A DNA stretch of 64,000 nucleotides, from the NCBI RefSeq assembly GCF_016086655.4, contig NC_052144.2:25327896-25391895 (forward strand), written 5' to 3'. The translations under genes were made by a program, and so were the position numbers. This stretch comes from Lepeophtheirus salmonis. Its lineage: Eukaryota > Arthropoda > Copepoda > Siphonostomatoida > Caligidae. Positions 1-11,016 of the stretch are shown in pieces; positions within the stretch are counted from its first letter, which is position 1, and each line of letters opens with the position of its first letter. The notes beneath the pieces were generated by a model. The model saw only the letters and a program-made list of their open reading frames with translations. It ran no database searches and had not been told where the DNA came from.

Positions 1-3000
1 GAATAATTGGCTTACTAGTTTTAGGCCTTCTTTCTGTTTCTTTTTCGAGGAAAAGTTGTGATATGCAATCAAGTCAACGCCTTCTCAACGTTTCAGAGCA
101 CTGATAAGAAGGAAATATGTAAAAAAAATCGATGGCTGTTATTCTGTGCTAGTAATTAAAAAAGTCAGATTGAAATTCCGATCTAATTATGAGTAGCGAT
201 CTGAAAAAAATGTGTTCACATATGAAGTATGTTTACATGTATTTAAAGAAAAAAACGTATCTACTAAAAATTTTCAAATAATTGAAATTGTAAAATAATC
301 ATTTTCTGGACAAGGCGCCATTCAACAAACATATAGATTCATATAGTATTTTTTTGTCAGTTATTTATTTTCTATTTGTTTTTATCTTATTAGTGTTCTG
401 ATCAATAATGAGTTGAAATGTAATGAGTTATCGCTAAGCTTAGAACAATGCTCGTCTATTAAAGTACCAATTGATTTTCGGCATTTTTGTCTTCCCCTAT
501 TTGGTAGAAAGGTTCCGAGATAAAATTAAATTATAAAAATAAATATTAAAGATAATTTCGTCTAGATTGGGAAGATAGGGGTCAACTTAACAACTAACTT
601 AAATATTTAATTGCTGAGGTTGCAATTATGGTTTTTTTAAAGACACTCTGAAATGTTTAAAAGGTGCATGTCTTTTGAATAAATATAAAAAAAAAGTGTT
701 TCAAAAAGTTTTAAAGTGTACATTTTTTTCTTTAGAAAATTCAACTATTTTCCACATATTCTGTAAAAAAAAAGCAATTTTTTTTTTCAAAATACTAAAC
801 AAATAATATCATATCTATTAGATAAATGGATTATAATACATAAATAACTTACTTAAGTTAAAAAGGGATCATTATTGATTAAATGGAAGAGTTGCAATAT
901 CTAAAAAATGATAAAAAATACAAAGAGCACATTTAGGGAAGAGACCCCAATTGTCGTAACTCAAAAATTAGAAATATTAGTATTATTGCCTATTTGTCAT
1001 CATATAAGTATAATATTAAAAATTAATGGATAAAAACAGAAACATTTTGAATTGCACCCCAATGTCATCTTATTCCGAAGAGCATTGTTAAATGACTTAC
1101 TTCAAAAATAAATACATTATAATAATCTAAATATAGGTAATATTAGTGACATTTTTGCGGTTAACGGTATCAATAAATCTGGATGAACTATTTATTTTTT
1201 AAATCACGCAGCCTCTCTATTATACCCATTACTCTTAAGATAAGTTATATCATTTTATAGTAAATCAGTTAAAATAAATATATGAATTGCATAAAAAGGG
1301 ATGATTCTTCCTACCTGTGAAATGTACTTTCAACTTGCATGACTCCTTATTATCACACTAGTAAAGCATCTGTTGGAAGGCTCAAAGATAATAAAATAAG
1401 AACTTCTTTGAATTAATTTCTGACATCAATCATAGAAATTCTTAATAAATGGAAATCAGCTTAACCAATTTATTAGATAAATAGTAAAAAATGACATATA
1501 TTTATTCTTGTAATATCTGACGAGTGTTTAAATACAATTATTATTTTTTATGTACATGGAAAATATGGCGATAGCTTGAAAAAAGTCGTTTGATCAATTC
1601 ATTTTAAACATGAATATTTTGAAACAGAAACTAGATGGACAAATGGACGTATTTTTAATAAAAAATTTAAGTAATTTATGGTTTAATTAACATTATGAAG
1701 AGGTTGCAATATATTAAATTATTACATAACATGGGCCTTCGAATTAAAAGATTAAGAACTGGAATAATTGATTCGTGTTTATAATTAAGATAGCAATACA
1801 AAAACTGCGATAACTTATGCTAAAAAATACAACTTATGAATAATGATAGAACATTGGAAATGGGATCACTATAATTAGGCATGTTAAAAATGTTCTATTG
1901 GCGCTTATTTTAATTATAAATAATTCCCAAGTATTAGATATATATTTCTGTCATTTATTAAAGTATTTCATTCTTTTTAAATTTTATCATATACCTAAAT
2001 GTTTCAACAATTGTATGACGAGATTTCATGAATCTGACATTAACCATATATGTGACATTATATGTCGAAAAGTCATACTATAGAATTAAAAAAGCAGAGA
2101 AAATTAAGTGTTAATTTATGTCGAAAAGTTCAGATTAATCTATTGCTGTATTATGTATATAGGAAATATTGTCATCACCGAAATTAAAAGAAAAAATTAC
2201 ACCTACCTATAATCATTTTTCAATAATAAAAGATACTACTAAATTTTTTATTGCAAGAAAAAAATAAAATATTTAAAATAAGAGCACTGCCTTGCAAAGG
2301 ATAGTCATCCACAACTTAAACTTAGATTGTATCCCATAATTAATTAGAATTAGATGAGAAATTATATCAAAATCCATAACAATTAGATACAATATGATAA
2401 CATTTACAATTTCAATTTTACGGAACTATATATTCAATATATACTACGCAACCTTTTTATTTCGTAATTTACGGATAAGAGTAAGTTGTAACAATTTCTA
2501 TTTTTGGCTTATTTACTCGAATCAGATTAAATTTAGACTCACCAAAATTTTGACACAATATACTTACATATATCTGTTATTTTTGAGTTCATCTAAATGT
2601 TACAACAGTTAGTAGTTTACTCACAAATTCCATTTGAATTTGTATTAATATGATACCAACATATTTGCATCAAAAAAATGGTTTAGAAGAGAAGTACATT
2701 TTTTTAATTTAATCAAAAAATTGTCAAATCAAAATTCACGAAAATAATTACTCGGGAAAAAAATGAACTTAATTTTTCACCAAATTAGTGAATAGAATTT
2801 ATTGGCATTATAAAAATTAAAACAAAACCCACCAATATTTTTTAGTAATTGAAAAGTCAAAAAAGTAATGGAGTAAAGTAAAGTAAAAGAAAATGTTCTA
2901 AAACGTTGTGCAATTTAAAAGAACCCTATGCTTAATCAGTGCAACTCCATCTGACCAATTATAGAAATTACTGAATGTGAAATGTAATAAGATTTAGTAT
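1..3000. other. AT-rich sequence without a recognisable gene
   Basis: Very AT-rich with many homopolymer A/T runs. Only short chance-length open frames are present. A stretch from about 933 resembles the left end of the GGGGAGA-type inverted-repeat element seen intact at 54.8 kb, and a weaker similar motif lies near 566; neither has a visible partner end. I see nothing else that can be supported. Confidence 0.6.
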
Positions 3001-3022
3001 CGAGTGTGTATAGGTAAAACAC

Positions 3023-3066
3023 GGGCAGGTAGCACTCTAAAGACTGAAGTACTCCCTTGCTCACCA
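3023..3066 (+). repeat. Copy of the GAGCCAG imperfect palindrome
   Basis: This short segment aligns with the palindromic module of the dispersed ~125-bp-subrepeat family (see 3755-3985 and 55067-55490). The shared core is GGTAGCACTCTAAAGACT followed by GAAGTACT. The ends have diverged, so the outer GAGCCAG/CTGGCTC arms are only partly kept. It is a fragment and its neighbours are unassigned AT-rich DNA. Confidence 0.5.
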
Positions 3067-3754
3067 CATCATATTGAAAAAATATATATATCATACGTTG
3101 TTAAATAAGTTATACGTTCTGTCACAATGGTTGATATTGAAGATTGAACGAATTATATTGAATGAAAAAATACATACATATATACAATATACATAGACTA
3201 TAATTGCTTGACCCATTTTGGGCAAAGACATGTTGATGTACATAAATATATAATTAAAGTCAAAGGTGAAGCTTAAATAAGAATTTTCAGAGCACTCAAA
3301 TTATTGAATTTGGCACAGATAACCAATTATTATTAAAATAAAGTAATATGTATGATAGCATGGATGATTTTTTTTTGCAAAGAAAATATTGCAAACGTAG
3401 ACTGAATTTTATATTTTCCAATTTCATGATGGAAATATTTAATGTATAATACATGTAACAAAGATTCCTCTTTTAACTTTTTAATCTATGAGTTTTTTAA
3501 ATGATTTTTTTTTTTTTAAATATATACTCATAGTTTAAACCTATGATCTCATATCCACATTTTTTATATATCTTAAGTGTATTCTTGAATTTAATTTAAT
3601 AAGCCCTGATAAGCAATAACTTGGTTATATCAACTCACTAGTGTTTGTAATCGGCATTGCCCTCAGTCATTAAGTATCGACCAAAAGACAAATTTTTCTT
3701 TACTAATATAAAATATAACTCCCCAAGAAATACTCAGTGTTACATTATGTTATT

Positions 3755-3985
3755 ATGAACACACATACACGTAGTTACTCAATACATAGGTGTTAATTCC
3801 TCAAAAATGAATAAGAGCTTGAGTAAAAAAAATTAATACGGCGTTATGAGCCAGTTGAGTACTTTAGTCTCTAGAGGGCTTCTGGCTGAGCCGTAGGTGC
3901 ATTCTAAATGCAATACGCCTGTGAGACTTTATAAATATCACTGCATTGTTATTACTTATCAAAAATATTTTCATTGAACAGATAG
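3755..3985 (-). repeat. Dispersed repeat D, inverted copy with palindromic module
   Basis: Read on the minus strand it contains, in order, one ~125-bp subrepeat unit (TATTTTTGATAAGTAATAAC, then TCTCACAGGCGTATTGCAT), the GAGCCAG...CTGGCTC imperfect palindrome at about 3849-3893, and a terminal module ending TTGAGTAACTACGTGTATG. The same order of modules recurs at 55.1 kb and partly at 15.9, 18.9 and 51.5-52.6 kb, which is the evidence that this is one mobile or satellite-like family. No coding capacity is seen. A Helitron-like origin is possible but not shown. Confidence 0.65.
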
Positions 3986-4189
3986 AGTCTCAAATTTTAT
4001 GTCCAAAATGTATCGTTTTGTGGCATTTCTTTTTAAAATATTAAAAATTGACGTTTGATGAAAAAATGAGGGGGAAAAAGATAAATAATGAAAAAATTGA
4101 AAAATTATTATGAAAATGACAGATATTTCAGTTAAACATCAATTTTTATTTGGCAAATTTATATGCAAACCAATCTCCAGATAAATTTC

Positions 4190-4533
4190 TACAAACTTTA
4201 TTCTATTTACTAATCCCATATTCCATTTGAAGTTCATTTTTTTGCACCTGAAATAAACGAAATTTCAATCGTTTGAATCGTTAATAACTTTTTTTTTAAT
4301 AAATAACTCAAACGCCTATCTAATCTCCATGAGCTGCAAAAAATGGTTTTTGTGTTTTGGGCATATCATATCATAAGCCCCCTTTTATGAACAACTCCCC
4401 CCTCCCTAAATTCGACACCCCCGTCCAAACTCAAAAGAGGGACCCATGCAAAATTTCAGCTCCCTAGGTTCAACGGCGTGGGAACGTATAAAGGACATCT
4501 ACACACACAAACACACAATCTCTCTTTTATAGA
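4190..4533 (-). mobile_element. Helitron-like 5' end fragment
   Basis: On the minus strand the sequence begins A|TCTATAAAAGAGAGATTG, then a GTGTGTTTGTGTGTG tract and a moderately conserved non-coding body that passes through CGTTCCCACGCCGTTG and a G-rich stretch. An A|TC start followed by a short AT tract and a GT microsatellite is typical of Helitron-type 5' ends (established pattern). I could not find a matching CTRR 3' end at lower coordinates, so this is probably truncated. It directly abuts the TAGTGT-ended element at about 4542. A LINE 3' end is an alternative explanation. Confidence 0.4.
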
Positions 4534-4541
4534 TATATATA

Positions 4542-5171
4542 CTAGTGTGAGACTCGGTTCAACTCCCAATTTTTTTTTTTTTTTCGGTTCGGTCTTGAGA
4601 TATTTTTCTAGACCGATTTGGACCGATTTTTTGGTCCAGACTGCGGTCTCAGACCATGGACCAATTTTTTTCGATCTCACATTGTATACCAATTTTTTGT
4701 GTCTCAATTTATGGACCGATTTTTTTTTCGGTGTTAATTTATGTACCGATATTTTTCGGTCTCATATATTATGAGAGACCATTTTTTTTTCTAGATCAAC
4801 TGTCATTCATTTTTTTCAAAATATCTAAAAAGTACGCGATAAGTTCTGGAACAAATACTGAATACATATAAGAGACAGTGGGATCAAAATTAATCTTAAC
4901 TATCTCTGTATAAACTTCGTATAACTTCATTGTAATTGAAAATACATATGATTTCATGTGATAAACAATTTATCTGTAAAATCGGACTGGAACGGTTTTT
5001 GATTGGGACCGAACTAGACCGAATTTTTCCTTTTGGACCGATCTATACCAAATTTTTATATGAGACGGATCTAGACTGATCTTTTTTGTTGGACCGAACT
5101 AATTCGGTCCAACAAAAAATATAACAGTCTCAGACCGGTCTAGGATTTCCAGACCGAAATCCAACACTAGT
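4542..5171 (+). mobile_element. Family B miniature element (TAGTGTTG termini)
   Basis: The sequence is bounded by TAGTGT...CGGTTC on the left and GGATTTCC...CAACACTA on the right. Internally it repeats GACCGA/TCGGTC-type motifs many times on both strands, so it can fold extensively. A second copy lies inverted at 52842-53345, a divergent and larger one at 20022-21112 and a partial one at 26664-26990. It has no coding capacity. Short inverted ends and multiple dispersed copies argue for a non-autonomous DNA transposon, perhaps hAT-like given the 8-bp candidate duplication at the 52.8-kb copy. Confidence 0.65.
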
Positions 5172-5304
5172 ATATAAATATTCACGCCTGAAAATGTGGA
5201 TATCCCCTTAATACATATCTGATATTTCTTCTTTAACCTATTGACAATTATAGAAACAATTCAAGACTAACAGTCGTCATGGTGATACCTTACTAACATA
5301 AGAA

Positions 5305-5436
5305 TTGACACCGTATTTTGTTGTCAGCTGTGGATTTTCTGGTTCTCTTCTACCTTCTATGTAAGTGTTCTGAACGTTCATTGGTAGGTAGAATTTGATT
5401 TAGCTCTTGTTAAACTGTGAATCATTCCCAACAATA
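5305..5436 (+). repeat. Dispersed repeat J, copy 1
   Basis: About 130 bp running from GTATTTTGTTGTCAGCTGTG to AACTGTGAATCATTCCCAA. It aligns with 44722-44848 and 51365-51512; the shared core is TTCTGAACGTT..ATTGG followed by GAATTnnATTTAGCTCT. In all three cases a mariner-type element begins within about 65 bp of the right edge, here a cecropia-type mariner at 5441. The family identity is unknown. Confidence 0.55.
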
Positions 5437-5440
5437 AAAA

Positions 5441-5870
5441 TAGGTTGGGAAAAAGTAATTTCGTATTTTTTTTTTGATTTAATTCAATGCTGTATAAGAA
5501 GTGTTACCATCATCCGATCCAAGCCAAGTATGTCCTGCTCTGTTCGATAACTTATATTCAGGCCAAATTTGTACCCCCAAGCGCGTTGGTCATAGATAGG
5601 AACAAGTGGTAGTCACTTGTTGGCGGGTCTAGACTATAGGATGGATGTATTAGAACTTATCATCCGAGCTCCAGGAGGTTCTGGCACGTCATCAAAGATA
5701 TGTGTGGCCTGCCCGTTATCTTGATGATGTCTTTTTGTCTCCTATTCACCAATGCTGGCTACTTCTATTCGATCGTCAGCTTCAAACCGTCCAATTGTTC
5801 ACCGTAGAGAGCATAATTGAGCGGGGGCTGGGGATAACTTGAACCACTATTGTGCGACACGAACCGAAAG
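5441..5870 (-). pseudogene. Mariner (TAGGTTGGGAAAAAG type) 3' relic
   Basis: The terminal repeat TAGGTTGGGAAAAAGTAATT starts at 5441. Reading the minus strand, broken transposase sequence follows: a QLDRLKLTIE-like segment, then a segment that in intact relatives carries the last catalytic Asp region, then SDYHLFLSMTNALGGTNLA and the last residues before the terminus. Stops and frameshifts interrupt every frame, and everything upstream of roughly the last third of the transposase is missing. Mariner transposases cut and paste DNA at TA dinucleotides (established). This copy cannot encode a working enzyme. Its close relative is at 41143-42027. The left boundary is sharp and the right one (about 5870) is approximate. 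Confidence 0.75.
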
Positions 5871-6785
5871 AGTATTGGTACTATTTCTTAGGTATACTGT
5901 CCTTATTTCTCGATTTTTTTATAGACACAATTGTGCTACGATAAAATAAGTTATTGAATGGATGTACATAATCACGAATCAGTATTCCGTTAAATATATG
6001 ATTAAAAATGTATAATATATAAGGCTATAAAAGATAACCGTCTCACTAATCAACTCCTAATTGATTTGCTCTTTCAAAAGATTATAATGAGAAAAATGAA
6101 TTTTCTTCCTTTAAAAATATGTTGATGAGGTCAATGTCATCAGAAACTCGGAAGGCATTGACTCACGAGACATTGAAACCATCTGTTTTCCTCCTAATGG
6201 TAGTGAACAAACATTCTCTCTTTTGGGACCTCCTTTGAAATATCAACTTTCTTTATGTCTATATATTTATTTATAAATTTGAGCTTATATATACATGAGT
6301 ATATATGTTCTTCAATTTTTCTTTTTGTTTGCGTATCCTTATAAAATTGCGTCAATTGAAGAAAAAATAAAATAAATACACCTCAAGAATGTTCTTCTTT
6401 AATTCTACATATTTCTTCATCAACATGGAAGGAATTTGATCTTACCCTGAACAAAAAAAAAAGGATATATGAGCCGCAAAAGACCTGTATGGATACTGAA
6501 AAAATGTATTCTGATACTCTTAATCCTAATGTTTAATTAGAATCATTCCTACAGGTATAAAAATTATGATATTGGACGATCAAGAAACTTTTTTATTTGC
6601 AACATGAATTGGGTTTTTTTTAAAATTCTCCATAGCTGCTATTGTAATTTTTTTACTATTGAGTAGGGAACATTGAAGTATAAATTGGTAGAACTCGTGA
6701 ATTATGGAGAGTACGTATATTACTAAGGATTAGTTGGAAGAGTTATAAATAGTAATTTAAATCGTGTGTATCTTTTAGCTGATTC
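5871..6785. other. Unassigned AT-rich interval
   Basis: Between the mariner relic and repeat family A. No open frame, terminal repeat or recognisable RNA was seen. The stretch around 6120-6240 is slightly less AT-rich but stays unassigned. Confidence 0.5.
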
Positions 6786-7275
6786 GTTTTTTGGAATTTG
6801 TAATCTGAGGAATATATATTATATTCCTCAGCTGTTGTTATGACTATTTAACTCATGAGTAGTGAACTTCCTTTTTGACTATATTCAAAACCTAATTGAA
6901 CATTAATGTGTATTCATAAAAGATGGAATGTAACCTTGGAATATGTTGCGGAGTTCTAATTTTAAGTCCTTGTTGAAGTCAGAGTAGTATTGAAGATTGA
7001 CATTGGGGTAATTCTTACCAATGTCCTTGTTTATTTCCTTCTCTCCCTCCACCTCATCACAGCTGCTTGTAGCTGATGTAATAAAATGTTATGACAGCTA
7101 AGCTGCTCTCTTCCAAAACATTCTTCAAATGGATTTAATTTGCAGTTTCTTTTTTTTATCATGCCCAAAATACACATGATTTTCATCACTAGTTATAAGT
7201 GTAAGTCCATGTTGGAATCAGGGTAGAGTCGAGGATTGAGATCAAAGTCATTCTTGCCTATGTTCACTAGCTAAG
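6785..7275 (-). repeat. Dispersed repeat A, inverted copy plus partial tandem copy
   Basis: On the minus strand 6880-7200 reads the consensus of family A: GTGATGAAAATCATGTGTAT, an AACATTC..CCAAAAC-type segment, AGCTGTGATGAGGTGGAGG, AAGGAAATAAACAAGGACAT, then the ACTCTGACTTCAACAAGGAC motif. From 7196 a second partial copy of the last module follows. A small palindrome, GAGGAATATA...ATATTCCTC, lies at about 6811-6833. At least ten copies occur across the window (18.1, 23.4, 27.0, 40.8, 43.7, 49.7, 58.2 and 58.8 kb and others). No coding capacity is apparent. Confidence 0.7.
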
Positions 7276-7337
7276 TACTAAGTAGTGGCAGAGGTGTTAC
7301 TACTAGCTCCTTAATGTATGTTTAATTTTTTGTATGT

Positions 7338-7980
7338 TTAATTTATTATTTGTGGCTCTAAAAAAAAGACTAAAAAGCGTGATTATTTGTATTCTTTTGA
7401 CTATAGCTTTGCAATGGCTTATTGTTTAGCACTGACAGGGGGATCAAATTAAAGCCAATAAACTGTGCTTTAATTTGTATAAATATTCTATTAGCCATTT
7501 ATTTTTGTACCCATAGATAAATTTTGCCCCAGATATTAAAAAAATGCTTGTTTTTTATATGTTTTTCCTGTCTTTTTTTGTTATTCTCTTAAGTTATTAT
7601 TATCTTGACGTAAATATATACAAAAATAGAATAGAATACAAAAACACTTTTCTTCCTTGAACAAATCTAATAGCTATATACTAAAAAACATAATAGTTAA
7701 TAGTCTCGCTGTACTCGTCTCAGGTGATCCACATTTTTTTACCTAAAAATACAGGAGAAAAAATATAAGGAACAAACATTTTTTAAATCTGGAGCAAAAT
7801 TTACCTATGGTCACAAATAAAGGATTAGTAAGATATTTATACAAATTGAAGCACTGTTTATTGGCTTTGATTTCATACCCATGTCAATGCTATACAATAA
7901 TCCATTACGTAGCTATAGTCAAAAGAATCTAAATAATCACGTTTTTGTAGTTTTTTTTAGAGCCACCAACAATAAATTTT
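7338..7980. repeat. Long inverted repeat (foldback), ~240-bp arms
   Basis: The left arm (7338-7580) and right arm (7733-7980) are reverse complements with roughly 80-85% identity by eye, around a ~150-bp loop. Markers on the left are GTGGCTCTAAAAAAAA, CGTGATTATTT, TTCTTTTGACTATAGCT, AAAGCCAATAAAC and AATTTGTATAAATAT; all recur in reverse complement on the right in the same order. There are no open frames. If transcribed it would give a very long hairpin. It may be a foldback transposon or two inverted insertions of one element. Confidence 0.8.
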
Positions 7981-9120
7981 CAAGGCTCCTCATGTGGCAG
8001 GCATAGCCAGGGCTCACAATCCAAATGACTGGTATATTTAGTTTTATAGACCTTGGAGAACGGAAAAAAGTTAAATATTAAAAGGTTTCTAAAAAAAGTT
8101 AAAATTTGAACCAGTCTTATGTGCATGCATGTTTAATAGATGTGGAAACTCATGTGCCATTTCCCCTCAAAATAAATAGAAGGATATAAGAAGTGGACAT
8201 GTCCAGGGGAAAAGAAGAAGGTACGGTCTATATAGTTATGATGAATTGGAGTCCAGAGCCATCACGCAACCTCATCGTATAGGATAACTAATGAATATAT
8301 TTGTTCTATGATAAATAAAGATTATTTCTTATGAATACGCTGGAATGTATAATAGTAGCTCTTTCATTTTTGTTAAATTAACATCAACTTTCAGTCAGTA
8401 AACTTCTAGTTAATCCAATAGTGTTTCGTATACTGTTTGCTGGATGACCAGCATGTCGCTTAAGGACACCGTTGATCCATGTGGAAACTCAGCTTTTGAA
8501 GGTCTACATCATTCCCCGTCTAAATGAACAAAATTAAAATATAAAATTTTTTAACTTTGTCAAAAATCATTACTACTAAAATATTATACCCCCAATAATT
8601 ATATTAAGAATAGGATATTTTGCTAATATACCGTACTATGTAATATATCTTATATAATAAGGATTATAATACATAATGAATAGCTAGTTAGGCGCTCTCA
8701 ATGACTCATCATAACCTATCCTCTATTGAAGAAAGATTTATTAAAATTACAATGTGTGTTTTTGAGGGTTATTGCTCTTATATTTTAAATCATGGTGCTG
8801 CAAGAACGGAAACATTGCAATGCATAGGTAATCTCAGATTGATTTTTTACGTTCATAAATATCTAAATATATATGGTGTATATGATGAGTGTATGAAGAA
8901 TCATTAGAATCAAACAAAGATGAACCTCATAATAGGGATTTTTGCAAAATTAAGTGTGTTTTTTTTCTTAAAACTTGATGAAACTGAATGAAAGACAATC
9001 CTTATAATTAGTTATTTTGTTTACTACAAAATTCGTCAAATCAAAGATCTTTGAAGAATGTCAGAAAAGAAACTGAATTGAAACATTTTTCTTGAAGCCA
9101 TAATTTACAATGTCTAGAGG
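7981..9120. other. Unassigned interval with a short open frame
   Basis: Holds a 68-codon plus-strand open frame at 8701-8907, of chance length. A CATAG|GTAATC donor-like site lies within it, but no product is recognised. The stretch 8410-8520 is less AT-rich and unique-looking. Nothing here can be assigned. Confidence 0.4.
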
Positions 9121-9224
9121 AGGGAAAATGCATGCATTTTTAAGCATGCAAGAAGACACATGTCAGTTGACACTCTGCAAGCATAATTATCAGTGATGAA
9201 AGTCAAGTGCATTTGAGGGGAGGG

Positions 9225-9640
9225 GGTATGACCTCCTTTTCCGACGGAAATTTTGTGACAGTCGTGATGTACTGATATAGTACTATACAAAAATGAATGT
9301 TTGGTCCATGTACCTAAGGAGTAGAAAAAAATGTTAATTTTACGGTTTTTTGGGGTACTTTGTAGGTGGGGGGTCTGACCTCCAGTTTCAAACCATTTTT
9401 TTTTTTTTTTTTTTTCAGTCTGGATTTTTTATGATGTCCTGACATTGTATTATACATTGGTGCAAGTTTTGTTCATGTACCTTATGGGTCAAATAAAACG
9501 TCAGGAGACTATTTTCAGGGGATGTCTGGAGGTCAGACCCAGCAGAGGGGGGTCAGGCTGACAAAAAAAATTAATGTTCTAGGTGACATAAGTAATTTCA
9601 AGGTACCAAACCTTCTGTACCTTATGGGGTCAAATCTTCC
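9225..9640 (+). repeat. Degenerate tandem repeat, ~140-160-bp units
   Basis: Three imperfect units are marked by CATGTACCTAAGGAGT (about 9318), CATGTACCTTATGGGTCAAA (about 9476) and CTGTACCTTATGGGGTCAAA (about 9616). They alternate with GGTCTGACCTCC / GGAGGTCAGACC blocks that are complementary to each other, so neighbouring blocks can pair. A T-run of about 20 lies at about 9399. There is no coding capacity. Confidence 0.6.
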
Positions 9641-9660
9641 TCGAAGGCATCCCAGACTAA

Positions 9661-9989
9661 TAGTGATGAGGAATATCATAGCTTATATTAAAAATTATTG
9701 AATGTATAATTTAAAAAAAAGATTTTTTTTAAAATATGCACCTTCAAGGATTTATGTTCCATTTTGTAGTATAAATAGACTTTTCCTTGGGAATGAGATA
9801 CCAGAATTGAAACAATAAAGCGATCCATTCACAATGAGTAGAAAATTTAATATTTTAAAATGGGATCACTTAAAAAATACAAAATGGAACAAAATTCAAT
9901 TTGAAAATGCATATTTTTTGATCTTTTATTTTTTAAATTATACATTGAATATTTTTCTATGATATAAGCTACAATATTGCTCATCACTC
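9661..9989. mobile_element. Inverted-repeat element K, ~110-bp arms
   Basis: The left arm 9661-9770 (TAGTGATGAGGAATATCATA...) is the reverse complement of 9877-9989 (...CAATATTGCTCATCACT) with a few mismatches, around a ~105-bp spacer. The arms include the AAATATGCA..TTCAA and TTCCATTTTGT motifs. About 200 bp downstream (to about 10195), with CAGCCT.AAAATGGAAATA and TTTTATTAATCCTA, belong to the same family, because the inverted copy at 32880-33110 carries both the arm tip and that tail. Confidence 0.7.
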
Positions 9990-10197
9990 TGTAATATGAA
10001 TAAGTTTATAAGGGCCTGAAGAACAGTACCATTTTTCAGCCTAAAAATGGAAATACATATATCGAGTTCAAAACAAGATACATATTCAATAAAAACACTT
10101 TTAGAAAAGTTTTATTAATCCTACTTTTAATTTAGGGATTGTTTTAAGAGTAAAAAATGAACAATAATAGTCCCAAAAGTCTATAATTCGAGATATT

Positions 10198-10365
10198 TCA
10201 GAATTCAGATGACCATGAGACAAATAAGCTGACTCCCATGGCTAACATATCGTTTAGGATGTCATCAAGAGGAGCAGTTAATTTTGACATGGCAAATACG
10301 CTCATTTTTCCTTTTTTAACAATGCCAAAAGGAGAATAGAAACCCGCAAAGGCATGGCCAGACAT
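10198..10365 (-). CDS. Possible short open frame (55 aa), function unknown
   Basis: An uninterrupted minus-strand frame from ATG at 10365 to TGA at 10198. It begins MSGHAFAGFYSPFGIVKKG and continues with a leucine/methionine-rich, mixed-charge second half ending in SWSSEF. The residue composition is less biased towards Phe, Ile, Lys and Asn than typical chance frames here. I do not recognise the family. It lies immediately beyond the tail of element K, so it could be a relic of coding sequence carried by, or interrupted by, that element. At 55 codons the length alone is well within chance expectation, so confidence is low. Confidence 0.2.
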   Translation of the reverse strand: MSGHAFAGFYSPFGIVKKGKMSVFAMSKLTAPLDDILNDMLAMGVSLFVSWSSEF

Positions 10366-10659
10366 CTGGGCTCAAGCAAAAACCTTACATTGGAAACCAA
10401 TTTTTTCATTTTTGTCCTGTATTTAAAATAAAAATGTCCATTTTCAATGTAAATATGTTCTACAACTTGTCGTTCTCGATAAAGTCAGAGTGTATTTATG
10501 TTTCTCACTATACCCGATATAGCTATTGCTTATATAAAAGGATTATGTGGAATTATGTTCCTACTACACTATTTCTCTAATTTGCATTTTTACTTCATTT
10601 TTCTACGCATAATTCGTTTGGGATCTGCATAAATTAGATTATTCACAAGGGTTGTTTCA

Positions 10660-10945
10660 GTACTTCTTAATATGGGACTTAAAATCGGTATCACCCCTTA
10701 AAAATCGGCTAATCAGAGTTGGGCAAGTTAATTCAATTTCACTTAACTTATATTAGTCAATAAGTTAAGTTAATTAACTTATTATCTTAACTACTTAATT
10801 ATTTAAACACCGCTTAAAAAAAGTAAAATAACAATAAACTTCAACTTAATTGGTTAAACAGATAAGTTAACTTGCCTATCACTGCGTCTAATATTCTAAA
10901 ACGCCCTCTACATGGCACCATTATTGCTAATAAAGGGTTCAACAT
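10660..10945 (+). repeat. Dispersed repeat C, interrupted by a hAT-like miniature element
   Basis: The outer parts (about 10669-10705 and 10893-10940) align with one continuous stretch at 14680-14800: AATATGnGACTTAAAAT on the left, then CTAAAACGCCCTCTA and TTTGCTnATAAA on the right. The 14.7-kb copy acts as an approximate empty site, showing that the 171-bp element at 10714-10884 was inserted into an older repeat. Confidence 0.7.
10714..10884. mobile_element. hAT-like miniature element (171 bp) with 8-bp target duplication
   Basis: It starts CAGAGTTGGGCAAGTTAA and ends TTAACTTGCCTATCACTG, an ~18-bp terminal inverted repeat with few mismatches. It is flanked by CGGCTAAT (10706-10713) and CGTCTAAT (10885-10892), an 8-bp direct repeat with one difference. 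CAG-type ends with GGGCAA and an 8-bp duplication are the signature of hAT transposons (established). The interior is almost only TTAAGTTAA-like palindromic sequence with no open frame, so it is non-autonomous. A distant look-alike is at 28574-28824. Confidence 0.85.
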
Positions 10946-11016
10946 ATTAACAATCTGAAAAAAATGAAGAAAAATGAGAAATTCCTAGGTATTTGTTTAC
11001 ATCATATATTCATGTT

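Noticed and set aside
4554..4570. GGTTCAACTCC as a tRNA/SINE B box
   Set aside because: It is the conserved terminus of family B, and no tRNA-like structure surrounds it.
4456..4871. Frames of 71-98 codons on both strands
   Set aside because: Produced by the Helitron-like end and the TCGGTC-repetitive family B element.
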